In this document: positions 1 through 5,768 of the stretch, in pieces
How the letters are laid out: every line of letters starts with the position of its first letter
How positions within the stretch are numbered: the stretch's first letter is position 1
Assembly (NCBI GenBank): GCA_023250585.1
Contig: JAHFAK010000006.1
Span: 21,049-41,386 of the forward strand
Direction: 5' to 3'
Length of the DNA stretch: 20,338 bases
DNA from: Deltaproteobacteria bacterium
GTDB lineage: Bacteria; Bdellovibrionota_F; JAHFAK01
The notes under the pieces: generated by a model
The model's database searches: none
Told to the model about the DNA's origin: nothing
The model's input: the letters and a program-made list of their open reading frames with translations, nothing else
Translations under genes and position numbers: made by a program

Positions 1-2
1 TA

Positions 3-9
3 TAAGGAG
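3..9 (+). promoter_or_regulatory. Ribosome binding site of the first ATPase gene
   Basis: TAAGGAG lies 5 bases before the ATG at 15. A second ATG at 11 overlaps it in another frame and is too close to the site, so the start at 15 is preferred. No promoter is visible because the window begins here, so the gene may belong to an operon that starts upstream. Confidence 0.7.
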
Positions 10-14
10 CATGC

Positions 15-1271
15 ATGCAGATTGATAAAACAATAGCACGACGAGTAATTGAAACAGTTGGGGCAAATGGAATTCCACCTGAGGGAGGTTTTGAATACTT
101 CTCTTTTGGTCTTGATAATTATTTAAAACTTTTTGAAAGTGAATATTTTAAAGATTTTATTAAAAATGGCGGTTCAAGTTTTAAGATGATCTTAGGAGCA
201 TACGGCGGAGGAAAAACACATTTTCTCTATTCGCTTCGTGATATCGCCTGGAAAAATAATTTTGTGGTCAGTTATGTATCGCTGAGTGTTAATGAGGCCC
301 CACTTGCAAAGCTCGAACTCGTATATCGAGCGATTATGGCAAACTGCATGCATCCAAGTCCATTTGATGAAGTTATTACGGTGGGTATTGAAAAAGGATT
401 TAACCCAATTCTTACTAAATGGTATCACGATCTTCGTACTGCTCTCCAAGAAAGAAAAGTCCCCAAAGAAGATGAATATGATTTATTTTCAAAAGAAGTT
501 GAAAGCAAACTTGAACTCATCGAAAATGTTAATTTTAAACATGCCATAAGTGCAATTATGGAAAATCTCTTTTATGAACGGCCCGAAAAAGTGAAAGAGA
601 TTTTGCAATGGCTTGGTGGTTTTGGTTACGAAAAGCATGTACACAAACAATATAATATTCTCTATCCCATCACACGGACAAATGCATTTTCAATGATCAG
701 ATCGCTTGTACAATCTGTACGGAGCCTTGGTTACAGCGGATTAATTATTCTCTTTGATGAAGCTGAATCAATTCCAAGTATTTCTACCAGGGAAAAAGAT
801 CTCATGCTGTCAAATCTACGCGAGCTCATTGATTCATGCGCTCAAGTGTCATTTAGCAATGTAATGCTTTTCTATGCAGTGTGCGATGAAAATTTTCTCG
901 AAGGTAAAACACATATTTATGAAGCGCTTAAACAAAGGACATCATCAGTATTTAGCTTTGTTAATCCTAGTGGGGTAAAAATAAATCTCGAAGATCTACA
1001 CAAAGATCCCATTGAGCTTCTCACCGGTATTGGAAAAAATTTATGTTCTATTTATCAAAAAGCATATGAAGCAGATTTTACCACACAAAAGCTCGATGAT
1101 CTTATTACAATCCTTGCAGACAGTGCATTTGAACGTCGCTTTGGCGATATTGGTTATAAGCGCCTTTTTGTTCAAGGGGCAATAAAATTATTTCATTATA
1201 TTCGGTTCTATCCGGATGCAATCCTTGATGCACATGCGATTCATAAATTACTGGATGGTGAGACATTGTGA
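15..1271 (+). CDS. BrxD/DUF2791-like P-loop ATPase (first of two)
   Basis: This is a 418-residue cytosolic P-loop ATPase. Walker A is GAYGGGKT at residues 61-68, followed by a helix with HFLYSLRD. Walker B is LIILFDEAES at about 243-252. A conserved-looking segment LKQRTS at about 305-310 is followed by a P-S-G turn. This arrangement matches the ATP-binding proteins labelled DUF2791 or BrxD in BREX-type phage defence loci, where they accompany an Lhr-like helicase. The next gene starts with GTG overlapping this stop by 4 bases, so the two are translationally coupled and the products probably work together. The role in DNA processing or defence is inferred from the family and the helicase neighbour. 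The substrate and any partner upstream of the window are not visible. The ATPase call is firm; the BREX relationship is moderate. Confidence 0.8.
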   Translation: MQIDKTIARRVIETVGANGIPPEGGFEYFSFGLDNYLKLFESEYFKDFIKNGGSSFKMILGAYGGGKTHFLYSLRDIAWKNNFVVSYVSLSVNEAPLAKLELVYRAIMANCMHPSPFDEVITVGIEKGFNPILTKWYHDLRTALQERKVPKEDEYDLFSKEVESKLELIENVNFKHAISAIMENLFYERPEKVKEILQWLGGFGYEKHVHKQYNILYPITRTNAFSMIRSLVQSVRSLGYSGLIILFDEAESIPSISTREKDLMLSNLRELIDSCAQVSFSNVMLFYAVCDENFLEGKTHIYEALKQRTSSVFSFVNPSGVKINLEDLHKDPIELLTGIGKNLCSIYQKAYEADFTTQKLDDLITILADSAFERRFGDIGYKRLFVQGAIKLFHYIRFYPDAILDAHAIHKLLDGETL

Positions 1272-2605
1272 AAACAAAAAAAGGCGATCGTATTTTCCAT
1301 ACAAAATATGGAGCAGGATTAGTTTTGGGTATACGTTTTGGAGGCTATCGGACGCTCATTCAATTTGATAATGGACTCTCATGCTCGGTTAATACTGATG
1401 AAATCGAAGTGAGTGAAATACACAATGAGACCTCCGACCCCATAAGCACAGTAGCTAACTCACATAGTTATAAAACTGCAATTGAATCATTACGCTTGGG
1501 AATAGTTCCAAATCTTTCTATTAATGAATGGACCTTTGGGCGTGATCACGAAATATCGCAGATTAGTACGTGGCTCCAAGATGAATCGAGTGGCTCATTA
1601 GTGATTGAAGGAGCATATGGATCAGGAAAAAGCCATTTACTCAATTATATATATCATTATGCACTCAAAAATAATTTCATTGTATCATTAAGCAGCATTA
1701 ATCCATTATCATCTCCCATTTCATTTCCAAAGAAAATTTACCGCAATATCATGGATAATCTAGCTTACAAAACTCCGTGGGGGTATGGGAATGTATATGA
1801 TCTTATCTTTACCATTATTAATAGCGGCAGTTATAAACAATTAGAAGATCATAAAATTCTCGGCACGGTTTTTTCTCTCTTTCATGAAACAAAACATATT
1901 GATCTCTTACTTGATTACCTAACCGGTAAAGATATTAAACGTAGAAATTTACAGAAAGAAAATATTGATTTGCCCATGCTTCCTGATCATACCACCGCAG
2001 CAAATGTCTATTGTTATTTACTGAGTGGTATTTCATGGCTCGCCGTTAAATTGTTAGGCTACAATGGATTTCTTATATTACTTGATGAAATGGAAATGGC
2101 TAAAACGTATCGTTACTATTATGAATGGGAACGAGGAACAAATTTTCTCGAAGGTCTTTCATTAGTTGCCAGTGATGAAGATGGAGTTACCGACGAACGA
2201 ATTATTAAAAAAGGTAATGTTAAAAGAGGAACAATTACCAATTTAATTTATTCCGGTTTCACTCCTTTGCCATATGCATATATTGAACCATCATTTCTAA
2301 AAATTATTGTTGGCATTACTCCATCATTTCTACCCTACTTTGCTGGGTTCAAATATGATAAACATATAAAAATCGACAATCTTGATGAAACAGTAATCGA
2401 AAAGGTATTTTTTAAAGTTCTTCAGAGCTATGATGAATTATATGGAGTTCGCCTCAACTACGATGAAAAATTATGGCTTCAGAATTTTATGAGCCATCAA
2501 ACATTTGATTCAACCAGAAGAAAAATTAAAACAGTAATTGAAGCTCTTGATTTCAAAAGATACTACCCTACTCGATCGCTGACCGAGTTAGGAGAATATG
2601 CCTAA
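1268..2605 (+). CDS. BrxD/DUF2791-like ATPase with N-terminal Tudor-like domain
   Basis: This 445-residue protein begins with GTG at 1268, overlapping the previous stop (GTGA). Residues about 6-47 contain GDRIFHTKYGAGLV and then alternating hydrophobics, a pattern seen in the small beta-barrel at the C-terminus of UvrD/PcrA helicases and in CarD-like domains, which bind RNA polymerase or nucleic acid. The ATPase follows: Walker A GAYGSGKS at 115-122 and Walker B FLILLDEMEM at about 268-277. The segment before Walker A, with SLRLGIVPN, resembles the start of DUF2791 proteins. It is therefore a diverged partner of the upstream ATPase with an added interaction domain. Its stop overlaps the helicase start by one base. 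The ATPase assignment is secure. The barrel is a sequence-pattern call, and its binding partner is unknown. Confidence 0.78.
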   Translation: MKTKKGDRIFHTKYGAGLVLGIRFGGYRTLIQFDNGLSCSVNTDEIEVSEIHNETSDPISTVANSHSYKTAIESLRLGIVPNLSINEWTFGRDHEISQISTWLQDESSGSLVIEGAYGSGKSHLLNYIYHYALKNNFIVSLSSINPLSSPISFPKKIYRNIMDNLAYKTPWGYGNVYDLIFTIINSGSYKQLEDHKILGTVFSLFHETKHIDLLLDYLTGKDIKRRNLQKENIDLPMLPDHTTAANVYCYLLSGISWLAVKLLGYNGFLILLDEMEMAKTYRYYYEWERGTNFLEGLSLVASDEDGVTDERIIKKGNVKRGTITNLIYSGFTPLPYAYIEPSFLKIIVGITPSFLPYFAGFKYDKHIKIDNLDETVIEKVFFKVLQSYDELYGVRLNYDEKLWLQNFMSHQTFDSTRRKIKTVIEALDFKRYYPTRSLTELGEYA

Positions 2606-4179
2606 TGGATATACGTGGAGTTAAAAAAAAGCTCCCGCGCGCTTTCTCACTTTTTTTTGGCACTATTGGTACAGTAAATTCCATGCAGCTTGAGGTTATG
2701 CCAAAAATTATTGATGGAATGAACATAGTTCTCATGAGCCCTACCGCCAGTGGAAAAACTGAAGCCATTCTTGCACCACTCGTTGAAAAAATTTTAGATA
2801 TACAAAAAAAGGGGATCAAACTTCTCTATATCACTCCAACGCGAGCGTTAGTAAATGACATGTATGATCGTACTCATGGGCTTATTCGAAAAGCACACCT
2901 TTCTATTGCACGCAAGACAGGAGATCATCCAACACTGAATTCAAAAGATGTCGAAGATATTATTATCACTACTCCTGAATCGCTTGATTCAATGATCACC
3001 CGATACGGACATATCTTTCATACACTACGGGGAGTTGTTTTAGATGAGTTACATTTAATTGATAATACCACTCGCGGAGATCAATTACGCATACTTTTAC
3101 GAAGGCTTGAAAAAGATTACTTAAACGGACAAGCACAATATGCAATACTTTCAGCTACAATTGCTGATCCACTTGCACTGGGCAAAAGATATTTTGATAA
3201 TCCCGTAGTCGTAAAAGCAGGAAAGCCTCGTCCGATTGAATTAACGCTTCATGAGAATCTCAAAAATGCAATTACTGAATGCAAAATAAAAAAATTACTC
3301 AAAATTCTTATTTTTTGTAATACGCGTAAAACAGTTGAAGAACTGATGCAAGAACTTTCATCATTGTGGCCAAAAGACAAGCTCTTTGCGCATCATGGGT
3401 CACTTTCAAAAAAAGAACGTGAAGAAACAGAGAAAGCATTGAAACTTAATTCTTGGGGAATTTGTGTTTCCACGATGACTTTAGAAATTGGTGTGGATAT
3501 TGGAGACATTGACATTGTTATCTTGTATCGGCCACCACATGATTTTTCATCATTTTTACAACGCGTCGGACGTGCATGCCGACGAAAAGATATCATTAAA
3601 ACGATTGGAATTTACGAAAACGATGAGGATAAAGACCTTTTTTTAATATTTGAAAAATTAGCACGTGAAGGAAAAATACTCGCGAGTGAATATGAAGCTG
3701 ATATTTCCGTATGTGTGCAACAAATCTTCTCGCTTTTGTATGGAAAACGGCAAGGTATCGAATCTAATGAACTTGTAAAAATTTTTGAAAATATTTTTTT
3801 ACGTGAAACTGTTCTTCTGATCATTGGCCATTTACAAAAACTTGGATTTCTTACCACGCGCAGAGATAGAATACTGGCCGAAACTAAACTCATTAATTTA
3901 GGGAACTCTGGGCTCATTCATTCAAATATTAGCTGCGCAAAAGAATATACGATTATTAATCAGGCAACGAATGCTCCTATCGGCAAACTCGATTTCTCGC
4001 CTGAATTTGGCAAGTTGATTCTTTTGAAAGGCGCTGCATGGGAGGTTATGCAAATTACTTCAACCAGTGTCTATTGCAAAAAAAGTGCTACACATATTGA
4101 TGCAAAAACATACTTTGCAAAGAAACAAACCCATGGAGCATTCGCCCAATACTTACCAAAGGAATTGCAAAAGGAATAG
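2605..4179 (+). CDS. Lhr-like superfamily 2 DEAD/DEAH helicase
   Basis: This 524-residue helicase shows the SF2 motifs in order: I SPTASGKTE (45-53), Ia TPTRALVND (78-86), II DELH (147-150), III SAT (183-185), IV FCNTR (237-241), V STMTLEIGVDIGDID (289-303) and VI QRVGRACRR (319-327). A region from about 370 to 425 looks like a winged helix. It is followed by a beta-rich stretch with FGKLILLKGAAWEVMQI, as in the Lhr core. It is shorter than full-length Lhr and closer in size to the BrxHI helicases of BREX systems. It should translocate on nucleic acid using ATP; its target is not evident. The ATG at 2605 overlaps the ATPase stop by one base, with GGAG at 2591-2594 as ribosome site. It ends 23 bases from a convergent toxin gene, so the operon probably ends here. 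Confidence 0.85.
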   Translation: MDIRGVKKKLPRAFSLFFGTIGTVNSMQLEVMPKIIDGMNIVLMSPTASGKTEAILAPLVEKILDIQKKGIKLLYITPTRALVNDMYDRTHGLIRKAHLSIARKTGDHPTLNSKDVEDIIITTPESLDSMITRYGHIFHTLRGVVLDELHLIDNTTRGDQLRILLRRLEKDYLNGQAQYAILSATIADPLALGKRYFDNPVVVKAGKPRPIELTLHENLKNAITECKIKKLLKILIFCNTRKTVEELMQELSSLWPKDKLFAHHGSLSKKEREETEKALKLNSWGICVSTMTLEIGVDIGDIDIVILYRPPHDFSSFLQRVGRACRRKDIIKTIGIYENDEDKDLFLIFEKLAREGKILASEYEADISVCVQQIFSLLYGKRQGIESNELVKIFENIFLRETVLLIIGHLQKLGFLTTRRDRILAETKLINLGNSGLIHSNISCAKEYTIINQATNAPIGKLDFSPEFGKLILLKGAAWEVMQITSTSVYCKKSATHIDAKTYFAKKQTHGAFAQYLPKELQKE

Positions 4180-4202
4180 AATGTTGATATTTCTTGCTAT
4201 TA

Positions 4203-4490
4203 TTAGTTGAGGCGTTTCAAAAATGTATGTACATATTTATAAATATCTTTTCGATGATTAATTGCAAACACAGTAATTACTTTTTTAGCACCATTGACAG
4301 AAAATAGAATTCTATAATCTCCGCTTCTCATACGATATACATTTAATCCAATACCCTTAAGTTGTTTAACATTAGAACTTTGAGGAAAGTTTTTTAATGT
4401 TTTAATTTTACTCATACATTGATCAACTGTTTTTTTATCTAATGATACAATATCTTTTTTCAAAACTTCTTCTTTGATATTAATGTGCAT
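4203..4490 (-). CDS. RelE/ParE-type toxin
   Basis: This is a basic protein of 95 residues when started at the ATG at 4490. The body, with IKTLKNFP, VKQLKGIGLNVYRMRSGDYRILF and a final strand VITVFAINHRKDIYK, fits the RelE/ParE fold, whose members cleave ribosome-bound mRNA or poison gyrase. The GDYRILF and NHRKDIY segments are the most diagnostic. A start ten codons further upstream (4520) would overlap the antitoxin gene by 41 bases. The inner start leaves an 11-base overlap, has AGGTG six bases before it and gives the usual family length, so it is preferred. It is the second gene of an antitoxin-toxin pair. Whether it acts on ribosomes or gyrase cannot be told from sequence alone. Confidence 0.8.
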   Translation of the reverse strand: MHINIKEEVLKKDIVSLDKKTVDQCMSKIKTLKNFPQSSNVKQLKGIGLNVYRMRSGDYRILFSVNGAKKVITVFAINHRKDIYKYVHTFLKRLN

Positions 4491-4722
4491 CCGAAGCACC
4501 TTTTTTAATCTTTTTTTCAAATTCAGCTAAGCTCATAGTCTTACTTGCAGCACGTTCAGCAATCATCGAAATCGCCCATTCTTCTTCTGCCATTTCCTCA
4601 AGCCTATTTCTAATTGCTTCCTCGAGAATTTTCGCTTTAATAAGGTTTTTTCGTTTGCAAACCTCTGTAAAAAGTTCAAGCAGCTCGGTATTAATTTTTA
4701 CTGAAAAAGTTTTTACACTCAT
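4480..4722 (-). CDS. Ribbon-helix-helix antitoxin of the RelE-type toxin
   Basis: This 80-residue protein precedes the toxin gene. The N-terminus SVKTFSVKINTELLELFTEVCKR fits a ribbon-helix-helix DNA-binding fold: an alternating strand, then a helix and a second helix with ILEEAIRNRLEEM. The acidic, helical C-terminus with SLAEFEKKIKK would wrap the toxin. Such antitoxins dimerise, bind an operator in their own promoter and neutralise the toxin. A purine-rich AAGGA lies about eight bases before the ATG. A promoter and a palindrome lie just upstream. Pairing with the overlapping toxin gene supports the call; the exact antitoxin family is not clear. Confidence 0.78.
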   Translation of the reverse strand: MSVKTFSVKINTELLELFTEVCKRKNLIKAKILEEAIRNRLEEMAEEEWAISMIAERAASKTMSLAEFEKKIKKGASDAH

Positions 4723-4745
4723 ATTTATTTCCTTTCTTTAAATAT

Positions 4746-4773
4746 AGTATACACAATTATATATATTTTGCAA
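4746..4773 (-). promoter_or_regulatory. Promoter of the antitoxin-toxin pair
   Basis: On the minus strand TTGCAA (4768-4773) and TATACT (4746-4751) are separated by 16 bases, giving a sigma-70-like promoter that starts transcription shortly before the antitoxin gene. An inverted AAGTA/TACTT pair (4772-4787) overlaps the upstream edge of the -35 box. Confidence 0.55.
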
Positions 4774-4780
4774 GTATTTT

Positions 4781-4812
4781 CTTACTTTGTAAGTATATAC
4801 TTATCAAGTAAG
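4781..4812. promoter_or_regulatory. Imperfect 32-bp palindrome, candidate operator of the toxin-antitoxin operon
   Basis: The centre TAAGTATATACTTA (4790-4803) is a perfect 14-bp palindrome. It is extended on both sides by CTTACTT and AAGTAAG after two mismatched positions. AAGTA half-sites recur nearer the -35 box. Symmetric tandem half-sites beside the promoter are what a ribbon-helix-helix antitoxin would bind for autoregulation. The binding itself is inferred. Confidence 0.5.
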
Positions 4813-4843
4813 ACAACTTGATCACTGAATGGAAAGATACTAA

Positions 4844-4971
4844 TAATACTAAGTTGCATTCAAACGCTAACTGCGTTGGCTTCGTCGTCGGCTCCTCAAC
4901 GTACTATTTACGTACGTTTGCGTCGCCTTCTCCTTGCCGCCTTGTTATCATTTGAATGCAACTTAGTATTA
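4844..4971. repeat. Structured palindromic repeat, copy 1
   Basis: This element has perfect 21-bp terminal inverted repeats (4844-4864 and 4951-4971, core AAGTTGCATTCAAA). It has an internal hairpin with 7-bp arms AACGTAC and GTACGTT (4898-4904, 4912-4918). A second copy lies in opposite orientation at 5645-5768 and is similar over its full length. It carries no open reading frame of note and is clearly richer in G and C than its surroundings. It is probably a non-autonomous palindromic or MITE-like family; I do not recognise a named family. Confidence 0.75.
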
Positions 4972-4991
4972 AAAGATTAGTTTAAAACCAT

Positions 4992-5645
4992 ATGATAAAA
5001 CAAAGCGAATTAAGTAATCAGCTTCGAATATACGTAATTACCGATCAGCACATGTATTGGAAAAAAAATCCAATTGATCTTATGTGGCAATCGATTAACG
5101 GCGGTGCCACGTGTATTCAATTGCGCCACAAAGGAGAGCTTTCTCGACATGTTATTGAATTTGGCAGGTGCATTAAAAAACTTTGCGATCTCAAAGGAGT
5201 GCTTTTCATTGTTAATGACCATATTACATTATTTGAACTCGTTAATGCAGATGGATTCCATGTAGGAAAAAATGATCTCAACATCGTTGAAGCACGTTTG
5301 AGAATTGGACATCGGAAAATACTTGGTAGAACATTAGGGAAAGATGATACTCTTGATTTTCCGACTGCTCTTGTTGATTACCTTGGCGTGGGACCTATTT
5401 ACGAAACGTCATCTAAAAGAGATGCAGGATCTCCATGTGGAGTTGCTTTCCCTGATTACGCTAGAGCTCAATTCAAAAAACCAATTGTTGCCATTGGTGG
5501 AATAACCGAAAAAAATATACACGAAATATCGCCGCATACCGATGGTGTTGCTTTTATAAGTAGTGTTGCTCGTAGCTCAGATCCACTACTGACCATACAA
5601 AATATGCGCCTTAAATTTTATGAAGCTCAAAAAGTAATCAATTGA
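4992..5645 (+). CDS. thiE: Thiamine-phosphate synthase (ThiE/TenI family)
   Basis: This 217-residue TIM-barrel protein probably joins HMP-pyrophosphate to the thiazole phosphate to make thiamine phosphate in the cytoplasm. Family blocks are present in order: GGATCIQLRHK (37-47, with Q43, R45 and K47), FIVNDH (72-77, N75 and D76 for the pyrophosphate and metal), GFHVGKNDL (88-96, D95), GVGPIYETSSKRDAG (132-146, K142), and VAIGGI (166-171) before a final GVAFISS. The small residue usually a serine in the GxS block is a threonine (GRTLG). Keeping the N75-D76, D95 and K142 set favours ThiE over the TenI isomerase. No other thiamine gene is in the window. There is no clear ribosome site before the ATG. 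The gene sits alone between two inverted copies of a repeat. The symbol is assigned by family resemblance. Confidence 0.75.
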   Translation: MIKQSELSNQLRIYVITDQHMYWKKNPIDLMWQSINGGATCIQLRHKGELSRHVIEFGRCIKKLCDLKGVLFIVNDHITLFELVNADGFHVGKNDLNIVEARLRIGHRKILGRTLGKDDTLDFPTALVDYLGVGPIYETSSKRDAGSPCGVAFPDYARAQFKKPIVAIGGITEKNIHEISPHTDGVAFISSVARSSDPLLTIQNMRLKFYEAQKVIN

Positions 5646-5768
5646 ACTCAGATGCATTCAAAATGATAACGAGGCGGGCGAGGAAGAAGCGCCGCAAGCG
5701 TACGTAAATAGTACGCTGAGGAGCTTCTGACGAAGCCAACAAAGTTAGCGTTTGAATGCGACTGAGTT
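5645..5768. repeat. Structured palindromic repeat, copy 2 (inverted)
   Basis: This is the same element as at 4844-4971, in the opposite orientation. Terminal repeats of 18 bases (5645-5662 and 5751-5768) pair with two mismatches. The internal hairpin has arms AGCGTAC and GTACGCT. It fills the gap between the convergent thiE and kinase genes, touching the stop codon of each, and may act as a bidirectional transcription barrier. Confidence 0.75.

Noticed and set aside
286-549. 87-residue frame on the plus strand inside the first ATPase
   Set aside because: It overlaps the ATPase in another frame, has no start signal and is low in information.
3612-3917. 101-residue frame on the minus strand inside the helicase
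   Set aside because: It lies fully within the well-supported helicase gene and shows no recognisable motif.
4491-4520. Upstream ATG for the RelE-type toxin
   Set aside because: It would add ten basic residues and a 41-base overlap with the antitoxin; the inner ATG has the better ribosome site and gives the normal length.
4844-5768. thiE and its two repeats as an active composite transposon
   Set aside because: There is no transposase and no matching target duplication outside the pair; the elements look like independent palindromic repeats.
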